42,722 nucleotides of DNA from Ramlibacter sp. (GCF_028291745.1 NZ_JAQGNQ010000095.1:1-42722), one strand, 5' to 3'. Positions 9,560-18,746 are shown, counted from the first letter of the stretch. Made by a program: numbers and translations. The notes: generated by a model not told the origin, from the sequence alone.

Positions 9560-10027
9560 ACGACAATCGCGCTGGCGAGCTTCACAGGGGCACCGCCTTG
9601 TTTGCCACTCATGCCGCTCCAAGCAGTCGCAGTTTCGCGCGTCTGCTCGGCGTAGTCGGCAATGCTGGGTTTCGCAAACGTCGTGGAGTCTGGCGTGAAC
9701 AGTTCGGTCCGGAAGAAGCCTGGTTCCACCAGCATGGTCCGGATACCGAACTGGTGCACCTCGGGAGCCAACGATTGCATCCAACCCTCCACGCCGAACT
9801 TGGCGGCGGCATAGGCCGTGCAGAACGCTTGCCCAGTGATGCCCGCAGTCGAAGAAATGGTGAGCACGAGGCCCGAGCGCTGCCTGCGCATCTGCGGCAG
9901 CGCGGCGCAGGTGACGTTCATCGGGCCGAACAGAAGCGTCTCGACCTGGCTGCGAACCTCGTCGGGGCTCAGTTCCTCGAAGAACCCGGCGTAGAAGTTG
10001 CCGGCATTGTTCACGAGGACGTCCAGC
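9560..10027 (-). pseudogene. Short-chain dehydrogenase fragment, truncated at both ends
   Basis: The minus-strand frame carries the central part of a classical [14 protein letters not shown], then VLTISSTAGITG with the catalytic Ser region, and AYAAAKFGVEGW containing the YxxxK active site, then VEPGFFRTELF. The N-terminal TGxxxGxG Rossmann motif is missing: similarity starts abruptly near 10027, where the AccA2 tail crosses over in another frame. Similarity also stops near 9560 (after KLASAIVVL), before the usual C-terminal helices. It cannot make a working enzyme. It looks like the scar of a deletion or insertion next to tRNA-Ser and marks the left edge of the biosynthetic operon. Confidence 0.8.
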
Positions 10028-11012
10028 CTTCGGCATCGGCGCCCGCAGGCCTGGCAGTCTCGGCGAACGCACCGAATGAGCGCAGCCGCGCCAGGCGCTG
10101 CGCCAGCCGCGAGGCTGCGTCCATCGCCTCCAGAGCCGTCAGCACGCGAAGCAAGGCCGCGTCGACCTGTTCGATCGCCTTCTCCGCGCTGCAGTGGGCA
10201 CCGCCGTCGCGTTCCGCGATCACCTCGTCGATCAGCCCCAGCGCATGCAGCCGCGGCGCCGTGATTCCCAGCGCGCTGGCCGCCACGTTCGCCTTGGCGG
10301 CGCTCTTCCAGAGGATCGATGCGCAACCCTCCGGGGAAATCACCGAGTAGGTCGCATACTGCAGCATGCAGACCCGGTCGGTGACGCCGATGGCAAGCGC
10401 GCCGCCTGAGCCGCCTTCGCCGATCACGATACTCACCGTCGGCACCTTCAGCTGCGAGAGCCGGTAGATGCATTCACCGATGGCCGCCGATTGCCCGCGC
10501 TCCTCGGCGTCGATGCCGGGAAAGGCGCCGGGCGTGTCGATGAGTGTGACCAGCGGCAGACCGAACCGCTCGGCCATCCCCATCATCCGCAGCGCCTTGC
10601 GATAGCCCTCCGGGCGTGCCATTCCGAAGTTGCGGTGCATGCGCTCCTTGACATTGCGCCCCTTCTGGTGGCCGATCACCACGACAGGCCTCCCTCGAAA
10701 CCGCGCCAGGCCGGCCACGATGGCTGCGTCGTCGCCGAAGGCCCTGTCGCCGTGGAGTTCGACGAAGTCGGTGAACAGCCCCTCGATGTAGTCGAGCGCC
10801 TGCGGCCGCTGCGGGTGACGCGCCAGCTGGGCGATCTGCCAGGCGTCGAGGTCGGGCTGCGCATCGTCCAACGTCAGGCAAGACCGGGCATCGCCCGGCA
10901 CACCGCCTTCGCCAGGATCGGGCAGGCGCGCCGTCGCGATCGTATCGAGCATCTGCACGAGGCTTTCCTGCTGCAGATCGATGACTTCACGTTCGAGCTG
11001 TCCGGCATTCAT
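10011..11012 (-). CDS. AccA-type carboxyltransferase alpha subunit, cluster paralog (accA2)
   Basis: A second alpha subunit of acetyl-CoA carboxylase, presumably working with AccD2 to raise malonyl-CoA for the lipid made by this operon. I start at ATG 11012-11010, which overlaps the accD2 stop (ATGA) and has GAGGAG upstream; this gives 333 residues. Core motifs are intact: [58 protein letters not shown] and [14 protein letters not shown]. Compared with the housekeeping AccA it has an insertion near residues 33-52 ([11 protein letters not shown]). Its last residues (about [14 protein letters not shown]) and stop codon lie in the SDR fragment, so the native 3' end was probably replaced at a junction. 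It is the last gene of the operon. Confidence 0.9.
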   Translation of the reverse strand: MNAGQLEREVIDLQQESLVQMLDTIATARLPDPGEGGVPGDARSCLTLDDAQPDLDAWQIAQLARHPQRPQALDYIEGLFTDFVELHGDRAFGDDAAIVAGLARFRGRPVVVIGHQKGRNVKERMHRNFGMARPEGYRKALRMMGMAERFGLPLVTLIDTPGAFPGIDAEERGQSAAIGECIYRLSQLKVPTVSIVIGEGGSGGALAIGVTDRVCMLQYATYSVISPEGCASILWKSAAKANVAASALGITAPRLHALGLIDEVIAERDGGAHCSAEKAIEQVDAALLRVLTALEAMDAASRLAQRLARLRSFGAFAETARPAGADAEGWTSS

Positions 11013-11917
11013 GAGGCTTTCTCCTCGGTTTCCAGGAAGTGGATCTGCGTCGGGCAATCGCGCTGCAGCATGCCCAGCGTGCGATGCAGCATCTGCGGCT
11101 GCTGGCGGCGATCAACGATCAGGTCGATCGCGCCCTTCTCCAGCAGGAATTCGGCACGCTGGAAGCCCGCGGGCAGTTTCGTGCGCAGCGTCTGTTCGAT
11201 GACGCGCGGTCCCGCGAAGCCGATCAACGCTCCGGGTTCGGCGACCACGATGTCGGCCAGGAAAGCGAAGCTCGCAGACACGCCGCCCATCGTGGGGTTG
11301 GACAGGATCGAGACGAACGGCAAGCCGACGCGCCTCAACTGGGCGATGGCCGCGGTGGTCTTTCCCATCTGCATCAGCGAGTAGAGTCCTTCCTGCATGC
11401 GCGCACCGCCGCTGGCAGTGATGCAGACGAAGGGCAGCCGCCGCTCGCATGCGACATCGACCGCCCGAACGAAGCGTTCCCCCACCACCGAGCCCATCGA
11501 GCCGCCCATGAAGCGATAGTCGAAGCAGGCGATGGCGACCTCGATGCCGGTGCTTGCGGACAGGAGCCCGGTCTGTGCCACCAGCGCCTCGCTTTCGGAC
11601 GAAGCCGTCTGCGCACGCTCGAGTCGCACGGTGTAGGGAGACGAGTCCTCGAAGCGCAGGGGGTCGCGCGGCACGACGTCGGAGCCGATCTCCGTCGTGC
11701 TGCCCGCCTTCAGCAGGGATGCCAGGCGGCTGCGCGCGCCGATCGCTGCATGGTGCCCGCATCGCGGGCACACGTGGAGGTTGCGCAGCAACTCCTGGCC
11801 GAACAGCGTCGTGCGGCAGGAGTGGCACTTGGCCCAGACGCGATCAGGAACGACGCGACGCCCGCTTTCCCCTCGGGGCTGGATCGGCGGCGGCGCGGAC
11901 CGGGCGATCCAGTTCAT
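11009..11917 (-). CDS. AccD-type carboxyltransferase beta subunit, cluster paralog (accD2)
   Basis: The partner of AccA2 in acetyl-CoA carboxylase. It has 302 residues, near the usual length. A four-Cys zinc ribbon is complete: Cys31 and Cys34 (CHSC), Cys50 and Cys53 (CPRC). The crotonase-fold core has [60 protein letters not shown] and [23 protein letters not shown] precedes the ATG. It overlaps accA2 by an ATGA junction, so the two subunits are translationally coupled in about equal amounts. Genes for the biotin carboxylase (AccC) and biotin carrier (AccB) are absent here, so these paralogs must borrow them from the host. Confidence 0.92.
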   Translation of the reverse strand: MNWIARSAPPPIQPRGESGRRVVPDRVWAKCHSCRTTLFGQELLRNLHVCPRCGHHAAIGARSRLASLLKAGSTTEIGSDVVPRDPLRFEDSSPYTVRLERAQTASSESEALVAQTGLLSASTGIEVAIACFDYRFMGGSMGSVVGERFVRAVDVACERRLPFVCITASGGARMQEGLYSLMQMGKTTAAIAQLRRVGLPFVSILSNPTMGGVSASFAFLADIVVAEPGALIGFAGPRVIEQTLRTKLPAGFQRAEFLLEKGAIDLIVDRRQQPQMLHRTLGMLQRDCPTQIHFLETEEKAS

Positions 11918-11974
11918 CGTGGCCTCCGCCGGCCGGATGGAGCATGCCTTGTCGTCATCATGTTTCCTCTCGAT

Positions 11975-13990
11975 CTAGATGGGATCCAGCGCGGTTGCGC
12001 GCATTTCCGCGGCGCAGTGCAGTGCATCGCGGGCGGGTGCAGGTTCGAGCGTCAGCCGATAGCGCAGCGCGAAAGGCCCCAGGCGCTGCGCCACCGCGCG
12101 CTCCACCTGTCGGCGCTCGCCTTCGCTCGCCTGCAGGCGGACCTCGGTGAGCAGTCCGTGTTCAGGGTGCGGTCTGCATTCGACGCCCAGCAGGCGCCGC
12201 TGCGGTTCCAGGTCCTGCAGGGCCTGGAGCACGGCCTGCTCGTGCTCCAGTTGGACCAGCTTCGCCTTGAACACCTTGCCGACAGCCGTCAGTGGCATCT
12301 CGTCGATGACGCGGATGGCCTTCGGCCATGCTGCCCGCTCCGGAATGTGCCGGGTGGCGTGGTGGAGCAGGTCGTCGGTGTGGTGGGGCTTCCCGGGCGC
12401 AAGCGTCACGTAAGCCACCGGTACCTCCCCCAGCCTCGCATCCGGCTGCCCGACGGCGGCCGCGGTCACGACGTCGGGATGCGACTGCAGCGCCTCCTCG
12501 ATCATGCGCGGATCGATGTTGTGCCCGCCGCGGATGATGAGCTCCTTGGCGCGGCCCGTGAGCCAGACGTAGCCGTGCTCGTCGACACGCGCGAGATCGC
12601 CAGTAGCCAGCCAGCGCATCCCTATGCCGTCGTCGACCCACAGTTGCCCGTCGTGCCGCGGATCGAGATAGCCGTTGGCGACGTGGTCGCCGGCGATCAG
12701 CAGCTGCCCGATCTCGTCGGGCGCGCAGTCCCGGACGTGGCGCTGTCCGTCCAGCACGGCGGCCTTCAGGCGGGTGAACGGCAGCCGCAGGCCCACCGAG
12801 CCGGGCCTGCTCGCGGCACCGAATGGCGTGAGGCAGCTTGCCACGGTCGCCTCGGTCTGGCCGTACCCTTCGATGATGCGGATCCCGGTGCGCTCTTCGA
12901 AAGCCCGCATCACCTCGCGGGGCAGTGCCGCCGCGGCCGATATCGCGAAGCGCATCGAACGCAGGTCCTGTGAGCGCGGCGGCGCCTGCAGCAAGGCGGA
13001 GAAGATCGTGGGAACCGCGCTGAAGTACGAGATGCGGTGCTGCTCGATGATGTCGAAGAACCGTTCCCGAACGCCGGCCGTCCTGAATCCCGCCGGTCCG
13101 GCGATCACGGTCGTCATGCCCAGCAGCAACCCGAACAGCGCATTGATCGCGGCATTCACATGGAACATCGGCAGCACGAGCAAGCCGACATCCTCCCGGC
13201 GCAGCGGCGTCACGAGGGCCAGCATCTTCGCGTTGGCGAGCTTGTTCCGATGCGTTCCGCGAACCAGCTTGGGCGAGCCCGTCGTGCCGCCCGTGTGGAA
13301 CAGGCTGGCCACGTCGTCCGCGTCGGGCCATGCCTCGCGCGGCAGCGGCGCGCGCTCCTGGCGCGCGAGCGCCCGGCGGTAGTGCACGCAGTCCGGTGTG
13401 CCGTCGCCGCGGACAAGGATGACGGCGCGCAGGCTCGGGACGCGTCCCAGCAGGCGTTGCACGTTGCTCCAGATCGGGCTGCCCGGCAGGTTGCCGACAG
13501 TCACCAGCACCCGCGTGTTGGCCTGGACGAGGATGCTCTCGATGATTTCCGGTTCCAGCAGCGGGTTGATCGGATTCACGATGCCCACCGCCTCCGCGGC
13601 CCACAGGCAGAACAAGGTTTCCGGCAGATTCGGCAACAGCAATGACACCACGTCGCCTCGGCCGACCCCGTACTCGCGAAACAGCCGCGCGGTCTGCGAC
13701 ACCTTTTCGCGCACTTCGCGAAAGCTGAATTCCTCGTAGGGCCGTGCCACCGGGCTGCAGTAACGCAGCAGCGCGCCGGCTGCGCGCAGCCGGGCCCGGA
13801 TCGGAATGCGGCGGCGGTCATGGCAATGGCCGTCGATGAAGAATCGCAGCGCGGTCTTGTCGGGCCACTGCGCGGCCGCCGCGTCCAATGCTTCGTAGCT
13901 GGATTGCACGGCGCAATAGGAATCGAGCGGCCTCGACTCGACGGCCAGCAGGTCCTTCAGGTCCCGGACGGGCGTTGACGGCTGCAACAT
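11975..13990 (-). CDS. Acyl-CoA synthetase / AMP-dependent ligase
   Basis: An ANL-superfamily enzyme that activates a carboxylic acid as acyl-AMP and probably transfers it to CoA. I start at ATG 13990-13988, which forms a TGATG overlap with the preceding gene and has GGGAG upstream (671 residues). Motifs: LFHTGGTTGSPK (P-loop), LPMFHVNAAINALF, EGYGQTEAT, WLATGDLARVDEHGYVWLTG, AKELIIRGGHNIDP and PLTAVGKVFKAKL with the C-domain lysine. These fit a fatty-acyl-CoA synthetase rather than a FAAL, because the second ligase (22000-23811) carries the FAAL features. About 70 C-terminal residues form an extension after the last core motif. The substrate is unknown; it likely supplies the acyl donor for the neighbouring condensation-domain protein. 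Confidence 0.9.
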   Translation of the reverse strand: MLQPSTPVRDLKDLLAVESRPLDSYCAVQSSYEALDAAAAQWPDKTALRFFIDGHCHDRRRIPIRARLRAAGALLRYCSPVARPYEEFSFREVREKVSQTARLFREYGVGRGDVVSLLLPNLPETLFCLWAAEAVGIVNPINPLLEPEIIESILVQANTRVLVTVGNLPGSPIWSNVQRLLGRVPSLRAVILVRGDGTPDCVHYRRALARQERAPLPREAWPDADDVASLFHTGGTTGSPKLVRGTHRNKLANAKMLALVTPLRREDVGLLVLPMFHVNAAINALFGLLLGMTTVIAGPAGFRTAGVRERFFDIIEQHRISYFSAVPTIFSALLQAPPRSQDLRSMRFAISAAAALPREVMRAFEERTGIRIIEGYGQTEATVASCLTPFGAASRPGSVGLRLPFTRLKAAVLDGQRHVRDCAPDEIGQLLIAGDHVANGYLDPRHDGQLWVDDGIGMRWLATGDLARVDEHGYVWLTGRAKELIIRGGHNIDPRMIEEALQSHPDVVTAAAVGQPDARLGEVPVAYVTLAPGKPHHTDDLLHHATRHIPERAAWPKAIRVIDEMPLTAVGKVFKAKLVQLEHEQAVLQALQDLEPQRRLLGVECRPHPEHGLLTEVRLQASEGERRQVERAVAQRLGPFALRYRLTLEPAPARDALHCAAEMRATALDPI

Positions 13991-15576
13991 CACAGCTCCC
14001 GCGGCCATGCAGCGGCGAGGACGTCGGCGGTCGCGGGCGCGGGCATCGGCAAAGCCTGCGCGGCGCGCATCCGGCTGTACGCGGCCAGGGTGAGATCGTC
14101 CGACCGCGCCGTCGGCGCCAGCCGTTCCATCAGCTCCACGACATGCCCGAACACCTGGGCCAGGCGCTGCCGGTCCACCGCGGGGCTGCAGGCCATCGCG
14201 TTGTAGCAAAGGTGGCCGTCCACCTGCCGCAGCCAGAAGATGAACAGCGGGCCGCCGACGCACGCTCCGTTGAAGCCGAACACGTCTTCGATCGCGAAGG
14301 AGCCGACGCGCTCCGCGAACGGGTAGCGGCCGACGTTGCTGATGTTGATCCCGTCGCCGGCGCCGCCCGAGCGGCGGTGGTCGAGCCCCCAGCGGGCGAT
14401 GAATTCGCGGTAGTCGGTCACCGTGTCGGTGACGGCCTGGAACAGTTTCGGTATCCCGAGCTTCACCTGCTGGCGCGCGCTCTCCATGAGCTGTCGTGCG
14501 AGTGGCCAGAATCCGATCTCCGGCGACACCTTCACGCCGATGCTGGCGATGCTCGTCCCGAGGCCGATCGCCTCGCCGTCGATCTGGCCGTGGTCGACGC
14601 GGCCGCGCATGTTGTAGTCCATGGAAAGCGGCATCGCCACGTGCCGGCCGCGCATCGGCACTGGCATTCCGTGCTCCGTCAGGTAGCGTGCCACGGCGAA
14701 CTGCACCGATGCACTGAAGGCGCCGCCGACCGTGACGCCGCGCTGCTTGCATTGCGTGGACAGCTCCTGCCATGCGCCTGGCTGGCCCCGCCGGAAGACG
14801 CACTGGGTGCGCACCTGCAGTTGGTTGCCGGGCCCCGGCGCTGCAATCGGGAGCCACGGCGCAGTGGTGAACTGCTTCTGCTCCCGCGCGAACTGCCACC
14901 GCCCCACCCACGTGAGCACCTTGTCGAGCCAGCCGAAGCGCAGGTGCGAATACAGCGACGCCGACAAAGGCATCGGTTCGACCGGGCGCAGGCGTGCTGC
15001 TGCCCGCGCGTGCAAGGCGCCGCTTCCGGTGAGGATCTCATGCAAGGCAGACATCTCGTGCAGAACCTGGTTGACCAGCCGCATCAGCGATGTGCCATCC
15101 ACCACGGCGTGGTGGCTGCAGATGATCAGGTGGCCGGTGTCGCCGGACGAGTCCGGCACCCAGACGACGCGGAAAAGGAACCCTGCATCGAGGTCGAACC
15201 GGTGCTTCGACTGCTCCTCTGCCACCCATTCCCAATGGGCCGAATGCGTCCGCCGCCAGGGCTGCGGGCCCGCGTCGGCAGGCTCGACCACCACCACATC
15301 GAGGGCGTCGCGATCCGCTTCGAAGACCTGCAGCCATGGAGCCTGTGCGCGCCCCTGCGGCCAGCGGATGGCGGCGCGCAGTGACGGATGCTTCTGCTGC
15401 ACGCGCCAGCAAGCGTCGCGCAGCAGCGCTTCGGACACCGGACCGCGCAGGGCAGCGACGATGAGATCGGGACCCATCGTGTCGCCGACTTGCGCGAGCA
15501 CGACCTCCAGGCCTCGCATCGGCCTTTCGGCCAGCACCATGCGGCGTTTCGCCGCGGGTTCAGAGAGAGCTTCCAT
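13990..15576 (-). CDS. Stand-alone condensation-domain acyltransferase
   Basis: The protein (528 residues) belongs to the CoA-dependent acyltransferase/condensation superfamily (NRPS C domains, PapA, wax-ester synthases, alcohol acetyltransferases). The active-site motif HHAVVDG is at 155-161 with the general base His156. LIICSHH precedes it, and a late GFNGACVGGPLFIF segment takes the place of the second motif DFGWG. There are no adenylation or carrier domains. Such enzymes join an acyl thioester to an amine or alcohol. In this operon an amine made by the aminotransferase fusion is an attractive acceptor and the acyl-CoA ligase downstream an attractive donor supplier; that is inference. GAGGAA lies before the ATG. 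Confidence 0.82.
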   Translation of the reverse strand: MEALSEPAAKRRMVLAERPMRGLEVVLAQVGDTMGPDLIVAALRGPVSEALLRDACWRVQQKHPSLRAAIRWPQGRAQAPWLQVFEADRDALDVVVVEPADAGPQPWRRTHSAHWEWVAEEQSKHRFDLDAGFLFRVVWVPDSSGDTGHLIICSHHAVVDGTSLMRLVNQVLHEMSALHEILTGSGALHARAAARLRPVEPMPLSASLYSHLRFGWLDKVLTWVGRWQFAREQKQFTTAPWLPIAAPGPGNQLQVRTQCVFRRGQPGAWQELSTQCKQRGVTVGGAFSASVQFAVARYLTEHGMPVPMRGRHVAMPLSMDYNMRGRVDHGQIDGEAIGLGTSIASIGVKVSPEIGFWPLARQLMESARQQVKLGIPKLFQAVTDTVTDYREFIARWGLDHRRSGGAGDGINISNVGRYPFAERVGSFAIEDVFGFNGACVGGPLFIFWLRQVDGHLCYNAMACSPAVDRQRLAQVFGHVVELMERLAPTARSDDLTLAAYSRMRAAQALPMPAPATADVLAAAWPREL

Positions 15577-15594
15577 TGCAGATGTTCCTCAGGG

Positions 15595-16620
15595 TCAGGG
15601 GTGGACGGGGGACGGCACCGCGGTTTCCCGCGGCGCGCTGGACTTGCGGCCGTATTCATAGCGGGCCAGGGTGTAGCGGTACACGGAAAGGTGCGGGTCG
15701 ATGACCGACGGATCGGGCAAGCGGTCATAGAAGCCGTGCTGCACCAGCCAGCGGTGCAGGGCCGGCAGGCGCCATTGGGGCACCGACGGGTACAGGTGGT
15801 GTTCGAGGTGGTAGTTGCCGCCGTAGTCGATGAGCGTGAACAGCCAGTGCGTGCGGCTGCGCGTGTTGTGCAGATCGCCCACCCCGGTATGGGCATGCTC
15901 GGTGAAGGAGCGCAGGCCCGACAGCCAGCCGCTGACCACCAGCGGCACCGCCACGCAGATCCAGATGGAGCCAGGCAGCAGCGTCTCGACATGGAGGTAC
16001 GTCAGCAGCCACCCGAGCGCGAACAGCAGGTTCAGCACCGCCAGTGCACGCATCACCGGCGGCCTGAACGGCAACCTCACGTTGGAGATCTCCGGCGGCA
16101 GCGGACGCCCGAGAGCGAGGTGGAGCGCGCGTCGGAAATAGTGCGCGTTGGCGCGATTGCGCTGGCCGAACATCCGGCCCCAGAAGGTCCTGTAGCGGCG
16201 CAGCAGCCGCAGGTCCGGGTCATGCTCGGTATTGGCGAAGCGGTGATGCGACCAATGGTCGATCGCCATCCCCGACTCGTAGAACACGAGCGTCATCGAC
16301 GAGAAGAACAGGGCGATGACCGCAGAGACCCTGGGATTGGAATGGAACGTGAGATGGAAGCCGTCGTGCGCCACCCAACCCATGAGGTGCACGCCCTGGC
16401 CGGCGATCACGAAGAGCGGAAGGCTCGCTGCCAGGCACCCCCACCATGGCCAGGTGGAGTGCATCCACAGCCAGTAGTTGATGCCCGCGGGGACCAGGAA
16501 CATCGCCAGCATGAAGGCGATCAGGCCGGAGGCGCCAAGCAATGACTTGCGGGTGAAATGGGCTGGAATCCTCGGCTTCGGCTGCGGGGTGGCGAACGGC
16601 TCCTGGGGTTCGAGCTGCAT
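15595..16620 (-). CDS. Membrane fatty-acid desaturase
   Basis: A di-iron membrane desaturase or hydroxylase that acts on acyl chains. I prefer ATG 16620-16618 (341 residues) since AAGGAAAG sits just upstream; an ATG 15 nt earlier has no ribosome site. Three histidine boxes are present: HDGFH (85-89), HWSHH (122-126) and HLEHH (271-275). Hydrophobic segments at about 28-50, 57-80, 97-117, 190-212 and 217-235 fit the usual four-helix membrane layout. The family also includes hydroxylases, so position and outcome of the oxidation are open. It follows the acyltransferase gene by 62 nt and ends 18 nt before the condensation gene. It probably tailors the lipid chain. Confidence 0.92.
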   Translation of the reverse strand: MQLEPQEPFATPQPKPRIPAHFTRKSLLGASGLIAFMLAMFLVPAGINYWLWMHSTWPWWGCLAASLPLFVIAGQGVHLMGWVAHDGFHLTFHSNPRVSAVIALFFSSMTLVFYESGMAIDHWSHHRFANTEHDPDLRLLRRYRTFWGRMFGQRNRANAHYFRRALHLALGRPLPPEISNVRLPFRPPVMRALAVLNLLFALGWLLTYLHVETLLPGSIWICVAVPLVVSGWLSGLRSFTEHAHTGVGDLHNTRSRTHWLFTLIDYGGNYHLEHHLYPSVPQWRLPALHRWLVQHGFYDRLPDPSVIDPHLSVYRYTLARYEYGRKSSAPRETAVPSPVHP

Positions 16621-16682
16621 GGGACTTTCCTTCATGGTGGAGGCGATTTGCCGGGACGCGTGAGCGGATGGCGGCGGCAGGT

Positions 16683-18011
16683 TCAAGGGTGCGCGGCCTG
16701 CAGGCGCAGGACCAGCGCGCCGGCACGTTCGGCCCGCTGCTTCAGGCGCGTGGGATGCAGCGGGTAGCCGGCGAAGTCCCGTTGCAGGAGGTGCAGTGCG
16801 TGGTGCCGCTGTCCGTTGCGTGCCAGCGCCTGCGCATAGGAGATCGAGAAGCGGGTCCGGTCGATGCCGTAGGACGGCGCCGAGCGGTATGCCTCCTCGA
16901 ACGACGCGAGTGCACGCTGCCGGCTGCCGCCGACGATGCGGGGGGCACGCAGGTGGAACTGGCCGTGGACGTAGTGGACGAAGGGCTGGTGGGGATCGCG
17001 GCGCAGTGCGCATGCCCCCAATGCGCGGAACCGCGGCAACAGCAAGGGCGCCAAGGGCTTGGGCGCCGACAGCAGCCGGAAACCCCAGGCGCGGAACTGC
17101 TGAACCTGCATCTCGTGGCTGCCCGGGTCGCTGTGCGACGCGAGCTCCACGAGGCGGAACACCGGTCGCAGGTCCGTCCAGCGGATCATCTCCGGGCCGC
17201 GTTCGATCAGGTCCTCGAGCAGGTGCTCCGCGCGCGCGGCCAGATGGCGCGCCGTGACCTGCGCCGCCTCGGCGTTCCATGGCGCTTCGGACTGGAGCAC
17301 GGCTGCCAGCCGCTCGCGGCAGCTTGCCTTCACGGCGGGCACGCCGTCGCGCTCAAAATCGGCGGGCAGCACCGGCGGCAGCATCACGGCGCTGGCCCGG
17401 CTTCCCTTCACGGGCCAGAGCCGGCACTTGGGCAGCACCCGGTGTGTGTCCAGCAGCGCCACCGGCACCAGCGGAACACCCAGCTCCCGCGCGAGATTGA
17501 AGGCGCCGAACTTGAACGGCAGCAGGGCCTTGCCGTCGGAGCGGGTGCCTTCCGGGAACACCAGGACGATCCGGCCGTCGGCGATCAGCCGCCGCAGCGC
17601 GCGATACGTGCCTTCCCGGTCCGCGGGATCGATTTCCACAGCGCCGCAGGCCAGGTGCAGCCAGGAGCGGAAGATGCCCTTGAAGGCTTTCCTGTTGGTG
17701 GGGATGTACAGCTTTTCCCCGTAGTACAGGCGAATCGCATGGGCGAGCAGGAAGTCGTCCATGTAGCTCAGGTGGTTGGCGACGATGACGAAGGGGCCTT
17801 TTTCGGGCAGATGCTCGAGGCCGACGATGCGATCGATGTGCTTGCGCATGAAGAACAGGAACAGCCAGGTCACCACCCGGTAGATGGCCCGCAGCACCAG
17901 GCACTTGGCCGGCACGGCCGTGTAGTCGGCGTTCAGATCGGGGGAAGTGCCGCCGGGTCCGGGGCGGGGAGCCGGCCGTGCCGGCCGGGCGCTTGGCTGC
18001 TGGTTCGACAC
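16683..18011 (-). CDS. PlsC-type 1-acyl-glycerol-3-phosphate acyltransferase family protein with C-terminal extension
   Basis: A membrane-associated acyltransferase, 442 residues from a GTG with GGGGGA upstream. The catalytic HX4D motif is His80 to Asp85 (NHLSYMDD). The acceptor-binding motif FPEGTRSDG is at 152-160 and VPLVPVALLDT follows. A hydrophobic helix (VVTWLFLFF) near residue 50 could anchor it. About 190 residues after residue 250 lie beyond the usual PlsC length; they are rich in Arg and Ala helices, with a possible TPR-like segment (SFEEAYRSAPSYGIDRTRFS). In the operon it may add a second acyl chain to the product by ester or amide transfer. The substrate cannot be deduced. Confidence 0.88.
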   Translation of the reverse strand: MSNQQPSARPARPAPRPGPGGTSPDLNADYTAVPAKCLVLRAIYRVVTWLFLFFMRKHIDRIVGLEHLPEKGPFVIVANHLSYMDDFLLAHAIRLYYGEKLYIPTNRKAFKGIFRSWLHLACGAVEIDPADREGTYRALRRLIADGRIVLVFPEGTRSDGKALLPFKFGAFNLARELGVPLVPVALLDTHRVLPKCRLWPVKGSRASAVMLPPVLPADFERDGVPAVKASCRERLAAVLQSEAPWNAEAAQVTARHLAARAEHLLEDLIERGPEMIRWTDLRPVFRLVELASHSDPGSHEMQVQQFRAWGFRLLSAPKPLAPLLLPRFRALGACALRRDPHQPFVHYVHGQFHLRAPRIVGGSRQRALASFEEAYRSAPSYGIDRTRFSISYAQALARNGQRHHALHLLQRDFAGYPLHPTRLKQRAERAGALVLRLQAAHP

Positions 18012-18047
18012 GTCGGTTCCCCCGTTCTTCTTCGGCCTCGCCGCGCC

Positions 18048-18746
18048 TCAGGCGACCCTGAGCTGCTCGAGCTCGTTCTCGCGCTCCGCCTGGCCATTCC
18101 GCTGCCACTGCACGTACTCGACGAGATCCTTGATCGTCAGGTACTGCAGGCGGTGCGCGCGTGCCATCACTTCCAGCTCCGGCCTGCGCGCCATCTCGCC
18201 GTCGGCCTTGATCACTTCGACGATCACGCCGGCCGGCGTCAGACAGCACAGGCGCGAAAGCTCCACGGCAGCTTCGGTATGGCCCTGCCGCTCGATCACC
18301 CCGCCGGGACGGGCGATCAGCGGGAACAGATGTCCCGGAGCCTGGAGATCCGAAGCGCCGTATTGCTGCCCGATCACGACCTCGATCGTCTTCGCTCGAT
18401 CGCTGGCGGAAATGCCCGTGCTCACGCCGTGCGCGGTCGTCGCATCGACGCTGACCGTGAACGCGGTGCCGAGGTGGTCGCCATTGCGTTCGACCATCGG
18501 CTTGAGCTGCTTGCGGGCGGCGATCTCCGGGCTGATCGCCAGGCACACCAGGCCGCGGCCGTGCGTGATCATGAAATTGACGGCGATCGCGTCGGCGTAG
18601 TCGGCGGCGATGATCAGGTCGCCTTCGTTCTCGCGATCTTCGTCATCGGAGACCAGGACGAATTCGCCCCTGGCATAGGCGGCGAGGGCGAGCTCGGTAC
18701 GCCGGATGACTTGCTGGAGGTGGGTGTTCAGTGCGTTGCAGTTCAT
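18048..18746 (-). CDS. ribB: 3,4-dihydroxy-2-butanone-4-phosphate synthase, operon copy
   Basis: RibB splits ribulose 5-phosphate into formate and DHBP, a riboflavin precursor. The protein has 232 residues and no GTP-cyclohydrolase II domain, so it is a single-domain RibB. Key segments are conserved: SDDEDRENEGDLI (33-45) with metal-binding acidic residues, THGRGLVC, TAHGVSTGISA, APGHLFPL and GHTEAAVEL. AGGA precedes the ATG. The 89 nt upstream show none of the conserved elements of an FMN riboswitch, which often controls ribB. Its place between an exporter and an acyltransferase is unusual; it may support flavin supply for the pathway, or supply a C4 unit. Confidence 0.93.
   Translation of the reverse strand: MNCNALNTHLQQVIRRTELALAAYARGEFVLVSDDEDRENEGDLIIAADYADAIAVNFMITHGRGLVCLAISPEIAARKQLKPMVERNGDHLGTAFTVSVDATTAHGVSTGISASDRAKTIEVVIGQQYGASDLQAPGHLFPLIARPGGVIERQGHTEAAVELSRLCCLTPAGVIVEVIKADGEMARRPELEVMARAHRLQYLTIKDLVEYVQWQRNGQAERENELEQLRVA

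Noticed and set aside
13991..14911. Upstream extension of the acyl-CoA ligase frame to 978 residues
   Set aside because: The extension overlaps the condensation-domain gene in another frame and has no ligase similarity; the ATG at 13990 has a ribosome site.
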